This document shows positions 23,902-31,723 of a stretch of DNA of 64,000 nt, in pieces; the stretch's first letter is position 1, and every line of letters starts with the position of its first letter. The stretch is from Mycoplasmataceae bacterium. GTDB lineage: Bacteria > Bacillota_I > Bacilli_A > Mycoplasmatales > Mycoplasmoidaceae. A program made the position numbers and the translations under genes. Location of the stretch: assembly GCA_031290395.1 (NCBI GenBank), contig JAITNN010000019.1, forward strand, positions 1-64,000. Reading direction: 5' to 3'. The notes under the pieces are model-generated. The model had not been told where the DNA came from. It did no database searches and saw only the letters and a program-made list of their open reading frames with translations.

Positions 23902-24417
23902 ATGAATGCATGTATTAAAAAAACAAGGTCGGATATATTATTGATAATTGGAGCAATATTTATATTATTGACAAATTTATTATTTACACCTATCGCAACG
24001 TTGGCATTAGTGTGCAATACTAATAATGGTGGTGTAGCGGAATGGGTACACATTATGATTTTATCTTTTGACATTATTTCACTTGCTTTTGATATCGCAT
24101 GAATAATCTGTTTTAGCATTTGCATATCTTGTGGGAAATGAAACACAACAAGGAATGCTAATAGGAAAGTAATATCAAATATCTGATTGACGATGGGATT
24201 AATATTTATAGTGTTATCGGACCTAATAGTGAAATTATGTGGCGTTGTAAACACCATTGAATTAGTCTACTTAAAAAATTTTCATTGAGGGAATTCATTC
24301 TACATCGCTGCTCAAAGTATTTCGCTCAGTTTTCTTGCGATAGCAATGATTTGTTTTATTATCTTCTTGTTTTCTAAGAAGATAAGCAAAAAATTTAGAA
24401 GAATTTTTGTTGATTAA
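23902..24417 (+). CDS. Four-helix membrane protein of cassette A
   Basis: 171 residues with four hydrophobic helices (about 12-35, 50-75, 93-108, 135-155) and short loops; ends in a basic tail. UGA codons at about 24100 and later are Trp. It follows the 71-residue protein closely. I recognise no family. Only 13 nt separate its stop from the degenerate 5S copy 2. Confidence 0.7.
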
Positions 24418-24430
24418 ATTAGATGTATCG

Positions 24431-24534
24431 CTAATGTGCCAATATTCATAGTGGATACACTTGTTCCAATCCCAAACACATCAGTTAAGCACTACGGAGC
24501 CGACGGTAGCAATTTATTGTCAGAATAAGTAACG
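24431..24534 (+). pseudogene. Degenerate 5S rRNA copy 2
   Basis: About 90% similar to 5S copy 1 over GTGCC..GTCAGAATA, with scattered substitutions (for example ACACTTGTTCCAATCCCAAA in the core). The 3' helix I strand is replaced by AGTAACGCAGTGAGG, so helix I cannot form. It has no terminator and no two-hairpin leader, and is probably not functional. Confidence 0.8.
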
Positions 24535-24561
24535 CAGTGAGGTTTTCCAAGTTATTTACAT

Positions 24562-25707
24562 TTATAAAATATCCTTCAATTTAGTGTAAGACTTTTGTGG
24601 ACTAATATCTAATGTTGTCAAAACTTTATTAATATAAATTCCATTGATAGGATTTATGGTAAATTCGCTATATTTTTTAATTGCATTAATTTTTTCTTCA
24701 ATTTTTTTAATCTCTAATGATTGTCGTTTTAAAGAATACTTTAGCTTACCTTTTTTATTTGTAGCAGTTTTTATTTCATTGATTTCACTTGTAAATTTAA
24801 TGTAATCAATGTAGGAATTGTCCAATATTGTCATTCCATTTGTGTCTAAATTTCCTGGGTGCTTTATTTTACTAAATCTACCACAATGAAATAACCTTGC
24901 ATGAACGTGTTGTTCACACAAAATCATGGAATTAGGGTCAACCATTGAGTATGCTAAAATTTTATCATTATCTGGTAAATCAGAATACTTCTTACCAAGA
25001 AATTTATCTTGAATATATTTTTTATGAATTAAATGGTGAAATTCAAGGTGCTCACAATGTTTCGCCTCACTTAGTTTTATACATTTATCAAAAGATTTTA
25101 TAACTTTACTTCTGCTATAGTTTTGAACTTTTCCGTCTTTTATTTCATGCGATAAATTATTTAAAAATTCAAGTGATTCAAGTCAGCCATATTTTGACTT
25201 TACTTCGGTGTTCTCATCATTAATATTATCATTTTCATTGACGTCACTTGAGAAAAAAATATTTAAAATATCTTCTTTGTTAAAAAGATTGACGATGAAA
25301 AATAAATATTGTTTAATTTCATCGTCATTGCATAAAATTGATGTAGGTTTTATTATGCTTTTTCTATAGTAAGATAATGAATTAAGTAATGGTACATTTT
25401 TTTTAGAATTGTTTATGTATTCGGCTACTTTTTTTTCATCTAAATGTATGTATTTATCGTCGTTATTTTCCGCTTGTAACGCGACATTAATGATGTCATT
25501 CCAAATTTGGTTTATTTTGGTTGGATCGCTTTGCTTTTCACCGTGTTTTTCTTTTTGATATTCCCTCTTTCTAATTGCAGCCGACATTATTGACACATCT
25601 GAATCTCACTTTTTAGCATTAATGTTGTAAAATATTTGGAACTTGCCAGTTATTCTCAAAATTGAGTTGTAATAAGTTCGAAAATTTATTGTAATATTAT
25701 TTATCAT
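24562..25707 (-). CDS. HNH-nuclease-like protein
   Basis: 381 residues using ATG 25707; a GTG at 25596 is an alternative start. The C-terminal part contains CEHLEFHHLIHKKYI, then PNSMILCEQHVHARLFH: an H-H...N...H arrangement like HNH/McrA nucleases. The N-terminal two thirds are Lys/Asn/Asp-rich without a known domain. UGA codons at 25606-25608 and 25183-25185 are Trp. It is alone on the - strand among 5S-associated cassettes and may be a homing-type or defence nuclease. Confidence 0.65.
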
Positions 25708-25834
25708 AATTATTTGAATTCCATTCTTGATTATGACTATTTATTAGTATATGAAAGTAAGAAGTGTGTCATAACAAAATAGGTCATTTTTTCTTTTGTT
25801 ATAATTTAAATAAAAAATAATTGGAGAACGAATA

Positions 25835-25990
25835 ATGAAATTTAAAATTACAGCGACGATCATTACCACTCAAACATTAACAAAAACAGTTAGCGCAAGC
25901 ACATTAACGGAGGCAACTGCTAAAATGTTAATTGAAGCTAAAGGTAATGAATGAAAAGTAGATAAGAAATTAAAGACTACCACTTCTTAG
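25835..25990 (+). CDS. Small protein, paralogue of the one at 33918
   Basis: 51 residues after TATAAT (25800-25805) and GGAGAA with a 6-nt spacing, so expression signals are good. The pattern KFKITATIITTQTLTKTVSASTLTEA..NEWKVDKKLK matches the 55-residue protein at 33751-33918 (KYKVIATMVSKGTIISEVESTSETRA..DDWKLLREVK), suggesting a small beta-beta-alpha-beta family. One UGA-Trp. The function is unknown. Confidence 0.65.
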
Positions 25991-26105
25991 AGTAAAACAT
26001 TTTTTTCACATCATTACTCACAAAAGTTTCTTTACGTGCCTCATTTAAAAAATGATCTGCTCATTCCTCTAGAGTAATCGGTTTAATAGGATGCTTATTG
26101 GTCAT
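25977..26105 (-). CDS. Possible 42-residue protein
   Basis: ATG 26105 to TAG 25977, convergent and overlapping the previous gene by 14 nt. Composition is normal (TLEEWADHFLNEARKETF, amphipathic helix, one UGA-Trp), but there is no clear ribosome site. It may be a small real gene or chance. Confidence 0.3.
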
Positions 26106-26205
26106 AACAATATTATATATTAACTTTATTTTTCAATTGTCATTATCCATCTTGCAAAGATTAAAAACATATTCATCGATATAACACCCCACCACAAAAC
26201 AATAA

Positions 26206-26310
26206 AAGTGCCGATATTCATAGTGGATACACCTGTTCCCATCCCGAACACAGCAGTTAAGCACTATGGAGCCGACGGTAACAATTATTGTCAGAATAGG
26301 TCGCACACGC
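26206..26310 (+). pseudogene. 5S rRNA copy 3, nearly intact
   Basis: Matches copy 1 almost base for base from GTGCCGATATTC to GTCAGAATAGGTCG, with one G-to-A change and one lost T in AGCAATTTATTG. The 3' end differs (GCACACG), though GUGC/GCAC can still pair. It lacks the terminator of copies 1 and 4 and runs straight into the two-hairpin leader. It could be functional; I call it a pseudogene because no rRNA promoter is near. Confidence 0.7.
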
Positions 26311-26400
26311 AAGATTGGTCTATTATCCATCCATAATCTTTCTCTCTAAAGAGAGAAAGATTATGCCACTATGTTCATATGTGGTATACGAGGCGGAAAA
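26311..26400 (+). promoter_or_regulatory. Two-hairpin RNA leader, copy B
   Basis: Hairpin 1 is a 15-bp CATAATCTTTCTCTC/GAGAGAAAGATTATG with a TAAA loop (26332-26365). Hairpin 2 is CCAC-TATG-TT-CATA-T-GTGG (26366-26384). Then TATACGAGGCGG and ATG 26401. Compared with copies A and C, the TCTA/TAGA stem has become TATG/CATA: both sides changed and pairing is kept. Confidence 0.75.
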
Positions 26401-26766
26401 ATGATTTTTTCAATTAAACAAGACAAAGAAAAATATATTGTAGATTTTGTGCAAACTAGGCGTGTCATTGGTTTAACGCATATTTTTGTTTATGAATGAA
26501 TAAACAATAAAGCAATTTACTGTGCTGATAAAAGTGTGTCTTATAACGACAATTTAACAAAAGGATTGTTGGGCAATAGCAGAGTTCATGTTGGAAGTAT
26601 AAAAGTTTTTAAACTTATTAATAACGAATCTAATGTAATTAAATTTATAAATAAATTTAATGGAAGATATTTGATTCAACAATCCACTGGTTGATATGGT
26701 GTTTTTGACGACGAAAGAAACGCAATATTTTCATTTCGATCCACGTACATGTGAGACATAAATTAA
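26401..26766 (+). CDS. Cassette B protein 1, unknown
   Basis: 121 residues, preceded by GAGGCGG at a good distance. Predicted mixed beta/alpha soluble protein rich in aromatic residues; UGA codons (for example in VYEWINN and STGWYGVF) read Trp. I recognise no domain. It is followed 8 nt later by a small lipoprotein. Confidence 0.65.
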
Positions 26767-26774
26767 GAGGTGTT

Positions 26775-27065
26775 ATGAAAATAAACAAAATATGGGCACC
26801 AACAATATTAGGTGTTTGTATATTACCAGCGGTTTTAGTTACAAGTTGTAATGACAAAACTAATGATGTTATAAAGCTTGACGACAGTTATTCTGTAGTA
26901 AAGTCTTCGATTGTCTATATTAACTTTAAATCTTATGCGATTATGGACGAATATTGCATTGCAATCCATTTAATCGGCGTAAGTGTGACTTTAGACAGTG
27001 AACCGAATGTGTCAGGATCTAACTATTTTACCTGAGAGGTAGCTCTACATAATGCAGGGTTTTAA
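26775..27065 (+). CDS. Small lipoprotein of cassette B
   Basis: 96 residues. Signal peptide with lipobox VLVTSC (Cys25), preceded by AAGAGGTG. The mature part is about 70 residues with VVKSSIVYINF and AIHLIGVSVTLDSEP stretches, probably beta-rich. It sits between two unknown proteins under one leader, a pattern that could suit an immunity or surface-receptor function (inference). Confidence 0.7.
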
Positions 27066-27091
27066 ACCAATGAATTGGTAAGCAAAAAATT

Positions 27092-27571
27092 ATGATATTA
27101 AAGAGAAATCAATCATGAAAATTTAAAACGAAGAGGGAATTAGCAAATTTTCTAAATTTGCATGACCTCACGCCCAAAACTGCTCGTATTAATTTGGATA
27201 GTGTAAATCAACTATGGAGAGTTCTAATGATTGATGGTTTACCATCTAAGGATAAGATTAATGAAATTTGTTTAAATTTGGTTAATAAAAATTTCCCCAT
27301 TGGCAACGGTTCTGGTCGATGAATAAATTATTTATCAAACGATGGAGAAAAAATAATTAAATTAGGCGACTGAACAAATGATCATAGTAAATTAAATCCA
27401 ATTGACACACCTAACGAAATTAGATGAGCGTTTAGGAATCTTAATAAGAAAAATGTAGAATTTATTGGTGTATTTAAACTTGCCAAATTCTATCAATATT
27501 CATCTTACCCAAGAATAGGATATGTAGAGTGAAAGCTTATTGAAAAAGAAACATACGAATTTATTTGGTAA
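27092..27571 (+). CDS. Cassette B protein 3, unknown
   Basis: 159 residues, open only with UGA as Trp (five such codons). The N-terminal half is helical (TKRELANFLNLHDLTPKTAR resembles a DNA-binding or packing helix pair); the C-terminal half is mixed. No recognised family. Its 3' end overlaps a RhuM fragment in another frame. Confidence 0.6.
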
Positions 27572-27761
27572 CAAGGAAATTTCTGAAAAAAGCAATGTGC
27601 ATTTTTTGCCCACTGCAAATTCAGACAAACGAGTAAAGTTTTACAATTTAGATATCATTATTGCTGTTGGCTATAAAGTTAATTCAAAGCCAGGCATTGC
27701 TTTTCAAAAATGAGCAAGTAATGTTGTTAAACAATATTTGCTTAATAGCGCGATAGTCAAG
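27552..27761 (+). pseudogene. RhuM-family protein fragment
   Basis: In the third frame the text LFGNKEISEKSNVHF, then FYNLDIIIAVGYKVNSKPG and FQKWASNVVKQYLLN is the conserved core of RhuM/virulence-protein family members (YNLDxIIsVGYRVnSkrGtqFRxWAtxvLxeYl). There is no start or proper end: it runs into the truncated 5S copy 4. It looks like a remnant cut by the rearrangement that placed this 5S copy. Confidence 0.75.
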
Positions 27762-27810
27762 CACCATTGGAGCCGAACGGAGCAATTTATTGTCAGAATA
27801 GGTCGTGCTT
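27754..27810 (+). pseudogene. Truncated 5S rRNA copy 4 (3' half)
   Basis: Begins abruptly at AGTCAAGCACC and then follows copy 1 (GGAGCCGAACGG..GCAATTTATTGTCAGAATAGGTCGTGCTTCGCAG). Only the 3' half remains. The similarity continues through the terminator and the leader, making a direct repeat of about 170 nt between 23500-23673 and 27770-27940. Confidence 0.8.
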
Positions 27811-27818
27811 CGCAGAAG

Positions 27819-27852
27819 AATCTCATCCCGCAAGGGGTGGGATTTTTCTTTT
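27819..27852 (+). terminator. Copy of the rRNA terminator
   Basis: Same stem as at 23551-23585 (AATCTCATCCC / GGGGTGGGATT, GCAA loop, T-rich tail). Confidence 0.8.
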
Positions 27853-27854
27853 TC

Positions 27855-27947
27855 GTACGCGCAAGATTAGTATCCATGCACGCCCATAATTCTTTATGGA
27901 AAGAAAGAATTATACCACTCTATTTAGATGTGGTATACGATGGGAAA
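27855..27947 (+). promoter_or_regulatory. Two-hairpin RNA leader, copy C
   Basis: CGCAAGATTAG, hairpin 1 CATAATTCTTT/AAAGAATTATA (27885-27914), hairpin 2 CCAC-TCTA-TT-TAGA-T-GTGG (27915-27933), TATACGA and ATG 27948. Here the site before ATG is ATGGGAAA, less SD-like than in copies A and B. Confidence 0.75.
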
Positions 27948-28112
27948 ATGACAAAAGAACAACTTATTGATAAATATAAAGAGAAGATTCAAAATTGTGT
28001 AAATTGATTAAGAGATAGTGCATGCGATGAAACTAATGTACATTTATACAAAACGTGCAAGTCCACGTATGAAGAATTTATTAGAGATTTAAATAATTTA
28101 GAGAATGAATAA
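27948..28112 (+). CDS. Small soluble protein of cassette C
   Basis: 54 residues, helical and charged, two Cys (QNCVNW and SACDE) and a third in KTCKST; one UGA-Trp. ATG follows leader copy C. The stop is directly followed by the next ATG. No family recognised. Confidence 0.55.
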
Positions 28113-28427
28113 ATGGACAATACATTGGAAACCAAAAAGAAGTTAGGCATAAAAGGATGAAAAATATTGGCTATAGTAGGTTTTGCTTCTCTTGGAGTTA
28201 CTATAATAACAGCGACTAGCGTCGCTATAGCAAAATCAAATGAGTATGTTAAATTCGGACCATATAGAATAAAAAATTCTGATATTCTTAGCGCGGAACT
28301 GGCACTAGATGATTCAGGTGAATATATTCATATAGTCTTATTGACTGGGAAAAGCATTGATGTCCATTCAAGGTCCCCATATTTTCAAGAGTGTTATGAT
28401 TCACTACATAAATTTGGGTGATTTTAA
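28113..28427 (+). CDS. Single-span membrane protein of cassette C
   Basis: 104 residues. A basic N terminus, one membrane helix (about residues 18-40), then an outer or inner domain KFGPYRIKNSDILSAELA..YIHIVLLTGKSIDVH that looks like a small PH-type beta sandwich (inference). Two UGA-Trp codons. Directly coupled to the 54-residue gene. Confidence 0.6.
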
Positions 28428-28444
28428 ATGTGCTAGGAAGTCCT

Positions 28445-28747
28445 ATGAAACAACCACTAAAACACTTTCAACTAATTATCGAAGGCTCAATTGCTATAGC
28501 ATTCGCTAATTATCCAATTAATGACGACACATTTGTAGATGATTTCTACTGAAGTGGCACCGATCAAAAAAATCGTTATTTTGGACATATTAATTCACGA
28601 GGGATCATTTTTGATCAAAACATGGATGAATATAGTAATAAATTTATTTCAAACGCATTAATGAACACCAAAATAAAAATACAATTTGATACATATGTTC
28701 AGAAATTAAAAGATATCTATTTTCCGATTGCAATGTATTCATCATAA
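28445..28747 (+). CDS. Cassette C protein 3, unknown
   Basis: 100 residues, ATG preceded by AGGAAG. It has hydrophobic stretches (LIIEGSIAIAFANYP) and an acidic middle; one UGA-Trp. It could be an immunity-type or regulatory protein; nothing specific is visible. A bidirectional terminator follows. Confidence 0.55.
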
Positions 28748-28756
28748 TTTTGTACA

Positions 28757-28786
28757 TTATCGGTATTTTTATAGAATTACCGATAA
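28757..28786. terminator. Bidirectional terminator
   Basis: TTATCGGTA / TACCGATAA stem (28757-28765 with 28778-28786) between convergent genes, with a T-rich loop. Confidence 0.7.
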
Positions 28787-28801
28787 ACATAATAAACGCT
28801 T

Positions 28802-29572
28802 TTATTTAACTTCAACAATTAAATTTGGTTTAAAACATTGACCTTCTCCGTGTTTTAAGTAGCCTCTTGGATTACAAATATATTTGCAATTAAATATTTC
28901 ACCACTAAAGCATTCATGTGTATGACCAAAGATCAATAATTTAATGTTGCTATATTTATCAAATAACCAATCTAAATTAGAAGCAAAGAATGCATTTGTG
29001 TCAAGATGTTTATATTTAGGTGCTATTCCTTTAGTGATTGGTACAAAATGTGCAATTAACACACAATGTTTGTCTTTGAATTTTTCTAATGTATTCTCAA
29101 TATATGCAACTGATTCTTTAAATCTTTTGATCATGTCGTTATGATTCATCAATCTAATAGTATTAGATTCAGAATCAATGATATTGTTATAACGAAAATC
29201 TGGTCAATCTTTCGTAAAGAATGCTGCAATACCAGGATCGTTATATAAATTAAAGTCTGTCCATAATGTGCAACCAATGAAAACAATATCATTAATAATC
29301 TTGTAATCATTTTCTAGATAGCTAAAACTATTTTCTTTGGGATATTGCTTCTTAAAGTATTTAACACCAGAATCTACATCTTTTTGATCTCAATAGTCAT
29401 GATTACCAGCTATTCATAAACCATTCTTAATTTGTTTCAAGAATTTTTCTTTATATTCAGGAACTTGTGCAATATCACCAGCGACGATTGTAAAAGTATC
29501 ATCAAACTTTGTTTCTAATTTAAAATCTTCATTATGATCAATGTGCAAATCCGAGATTACTTTTATTTTCAT
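28802..29572 (-). CDS. Calcineurin-like metallophosphoesterase
   Basis: 256 residues with all motifs in order: DLHIDH (residues 8-13), AGDIAQ, GNHDYW, LIAHFVP and FGHTH. These bind the two metals of the phosphoesterase fold. Length and spacing suit small bacterial phosphodiesterases; the substrate cannot be told. UGA codons in GLWIAGNHDYW are Trp. It starts on its own promoter; the gap up to ogt is non-coding. Confidence 0.88.
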
Positions 29573-29827
29573 AAGTAGTATTTTACTTACTAATGTTAGT
29601 TTCTAAAAATATTTGGAGAATATACATTTATTCACTTCAAATGAGTTGTTGCAGAAAATGCAACAGTTCACAAGATATAAATGCCTAATGCTAGATTTCG
29701 CTACGAACATGTGCAATTTATGCATGAATTAGTTTATGTTCACTAATCAAGATTGAGCATGGGCAAAAATGCCCATACTGATTGGTGCTTATAAACTAAT
29801 CGACTTGGAAAGCAATATAATGATTTT
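29573..29827 (+). other. Intergenic region with two hairpins
   Basis: 255 nt without a gene. TGTTGC/GCAACA hairpin at 29649-29667, a 73-nt long hairpin at 29728-29800 and the ogt -10 box TATAAT at 29816-29821. Confidence 0.6.
29728..29800. repeat. 73-nt imperfect hairpin
   Basis: Arms ATTAGTTTAT/ATAAACTAAT, CACTAATCA/TGATTGGTG and ATGGGC/GCCCAT are nested around an AAAAAT loop, with an unpaired AGATTGAG on one side. It is too long and branched for a simple terminator. It may be a structured RNA or a small inverted-repeat element. Confidence 0.6.
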
Positions 29828-30097
29828 ATGATCAAAACCCCAACACCATTCCAAGTTCTTGTTTGAAAAGAAATTGCTAAGATTCCCAAAGGGAAAACGA
29901 TTTCTTACAAACAATTAGCCATTAATATTGGACATCCTAAAGCTTATAGAGCAGTGGCTAATGCCTGTCACATTAACCCTAGACCCATTATTGTGCCGTG
30001 TCATCGCGTGATTAAAAGTGATGGTACAATTGGCGGTTATCGTTTTGGTGTTGCAAAGAAGCGTGCTTTACTTTTAAAAGAAACAGTGAAAATTTAA
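29828..30097 (+). CDS. ogt: Methylguanine-DNA methyltransferase domain protein
   Basis: 89 residues: only the C-terminal catalytic domain of MGMT, which takes the alkyl group from O6-alkylguanine onto a Cys. VPCHRVI holds that Cys; ISYKQLA, the Arg-finger helix HPKAYRAVANACHINP and GTIGGYRFGV are present. The usual N-terminal domain is absent, as in alkyltransferase-like single-domain forms, but the active Cys is kept. Probably leaderless (TATAAT six bases before ATG). Confidence 0.9.
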
Positions 30098-30120
30098 TCT
30101 ATGTATTTCATACATAGATT
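30096..30120 (+). terminator. Terminator after ogt
   Basis: AATCTATGTA / TACATAGATT hairpin with a TTTCA loop, overlapping the ogt stop, followed by ATTTCGATTTATT. Confidence 0.65.
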
Positions 30121-30157
30121 ATTTCGATTTATTGAAAATTAAGGTATAAAAAAAATA

Positions 30158-30173
30158 TTTTCGGTGTATTAAT
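30158..30173 (+). promoter_or_regulatory. Upstream motif TTTTCGGTGTATTAAT
   Basis: Variant of the element at 16440-16455 and 33948-33963; 20 nt before ATG 30194 and followed by AAAGGATAAGG as ribosome site. Confidence 0.45.
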
Positions 30174-30193
30174 AAGTGAAAGGATAAGGAATT

Positions 30194-30454
30194 ATGATTG
30201 ACTATAATAAAACTATGCTAAAGGTAAAACTTGAACGATCAGAACATAATCCTCCAATTGTTGGCGACGACATGATTATTGGAATTTATCAAAAACCTAA
30301 AAAACCAACTACAAGGGATTTAGTTCTACAATTAGTGGACGACATGAAAATTGTAAAAGACACATTAAAAGATCACACTAATCGTTTGGATAAAATTGAT
30401 TTAACTTTGCAAGAACATCAAACTCGTATGGACGAACATTGAGGTCAAGAGTAA
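30194..30454 (+). CDS. Small coiled-coil protein
   Basis: 86 residues with an AAAGGA ribosome site. Residues 44-80 (LVLQLVDDMKIVKDTLKDHT then NRLDKIDLTLQEH) form a heptad-like coiled coil. One UGA-Trp near the end. Such proteins with a variable head and a coiled-coil tail are common in Mollicutes; no function is known. Confidence 0.65.
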
Positions 30455-30470
30455 TTCCATTTAAAGAAAA

Positions 30471-30899
30471 ATGGAAAAACAAAAAATAAAGAAAACATTT
30501 TTAGTTGATACAAGAATTGATTATTCTGTTGTATATGACTTAAAAGAAATAACACAATGATGTAAAGAAGATAAGGAGTGACTTAAAGAGCATGAGATTG
30601 AATCACCAGAGGAAATCTCTAGTGACATCTTAGAAGATTACGCACGTGAATTATTGTGCAACGATGATAACTTCTTTGACTTCGACGATTTTGATTTAGA
30701 GTGAAATGCTGAAACCACAGATGAAGACATTACCATCTGGAGTGAAGCAAACGTAACTTATGAAATAAAAGCGGAAAGTGCCAAAGAAGCTAAGCACGAA
30801 GCGATTTGCTCAATTGAAGAAGAGGTATTAGATGCTGGTGCCAGTGACATTGGTGAAGGTGAAGTATTGTCTTGTAAAGTGGTAAAGACAAAAAAATAG
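30471..30899 (+). CDS. Acidic soluble protein, unknown
   Basis: 142 residues, strongly acidic (long runs such as NDDNFFDFDDFDLEW). Three or more UGA-Trp codons are needed. The C-terminal part IKAESAKEAKHEAICSIEEE suggests a helix. The AAAGAAAA before ATG is a weak ribosome site. It follows the coiled-coil gene by 16 nt and may be co-transcribed. Confidence 0.65.
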
Positions 30900-30977
30900 G
30901 ATAATATCCTACTAAACATTTTGTTGCATTCTCTCTTATGTATGTATAATAACACTCATATTAAAAAGGAAAAGATT

Positions 30978-31238
30978 ATGGCAAAAAGAAAAATTAACCC
31001 CGCTCTTATGAAACCGTTGACACCATCTGCAAAGTTAGCAGAAGTCATTGGTTCTAAACCATTAGCTCGTGCACAAGCAATTAAAAAAACTTGAGCATAC
31101 ATTAAAGCTAAAGGTTTACAAGATAAGAAAAACAAGCGAAACATTAATGCAGATGCTACTTTACTTCCACTATTTGGTGGTAAGAAGCAAATTACAATGT
31201 TCCAACTTGCAAGCGTTATTAGCAAGAACTTAAAGTAA
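30978..31238 (+). CDS. SWIB/MDM2-domain protein
   Basis: 86 residues covering one SWIB domain: NPALMKPLTPSAKLAEVIGS, then RAQAIKKTWAYIKAKGLQD, INADATLLPLFGGKKQITMFQLASVI. This fold is common in eukaryotic chromatin factors and in Chlamydiae and some other bacteria; it binds protein or DNA partners. Seeing it alone in a Mollicute is unusual. AAAGGAAAAG precedes ATG, a TATAAT box is at 30945-30950, and a strong terminator follows, so it is a single-gene unit. Confidence 0.88.
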
Positions 31239-31250
31239 TTAACTCACTTT

Positions 31251-31291
31251 AAAAAAGATTGGACTTCGGTTCAATCTTTTTCTTTTATAAT
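31251..31291 (+). terminator. Terminator fused to the next promoter
   Basis: AAAAAAGATTGGAC-TTCG-GTTCAATCTTTTT hairpin ends the SWIB transcript; its T tract runs straight into TATAAT (31286-31291), the -10 of the next gene. Confidence 0.8.
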
Positions 31292-31297
31292 TTTTTC

Positions 31298-31723
31298 ATG
31301 AAATCAAAACAACTTAGCAACAATGTATATTGTTTAAAAATTGAAAAAGGCGAAGAAGTAATCACAACCATTACTAAATGTTGTAAACAACATAATATTA
31401 CTTCTGGTTACTTTACCGGTATCGGTGGATCTAATAATGTCACTATTGGTATCTTCAATGAAAACACTAAGAAATATAAACCTCATGTTATAAAACAACC
31501 CTTATTAGAAATAACTTCTTTAGTGGGCAATATCTCCACTAAAGGTAATGAAATATATTTACATGCTCATATTAATGTTAGCGATAGTTCGTTAAATGTC
31601 AAAGGTGGTCATTTAATTCAAGCGATGATTTCTATCACTGGTGAAATCTTTATCACTAAATGTAATAAAAAACTTGTTCGTCAATTTGACAAACAAGCTG
31701 GGATTAATTTATTAAAGATTTAA
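31298..31723 (+). CDS. PPC (DUF296) DNA-binding-type protein
   Basis: 141 residues. GYFTGIGGSNNVTIGIFN, LLEITSLVGNIS, YLHAHINVSD, VKGGHLIQA follow the plant-and-prokaryote-conserved domain, a trimeric fold in AT-hook plant proteins and in bacterial homologues of unknown role. ATG 31298 lies six bases after TATAAT, so it is probably leaderless; the upstream in-frame opening runs into the terminator and is rejected. It ends 4 nt into the opposite nif3 gene. Confidence 0.88.
   Translation: MKSKQLSNNVYCLKIEKGEEVITTITKCCKQHNITSGYFTGIGGSNNVTIGIFNENTKKYKPHVIKQPLLEITSLVGNISTKGNEIYLHAHINVSDSSLNVKGGHLIQAMISITGEIFITKCNKKLVRQFDKQAGINLLKI

Noticed and set aside
26133-26330. 65-codon frame on the - strand over 5S copy 3
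   Set aside because: It is antisense to the 5S-like sequence with no start signal.
27738-27947. N-terminal extension of the 54-residue protein
   Set aside because: It joins the RhuM fragment, the 5S remnant, the terminator and the leader in one frame by chance.
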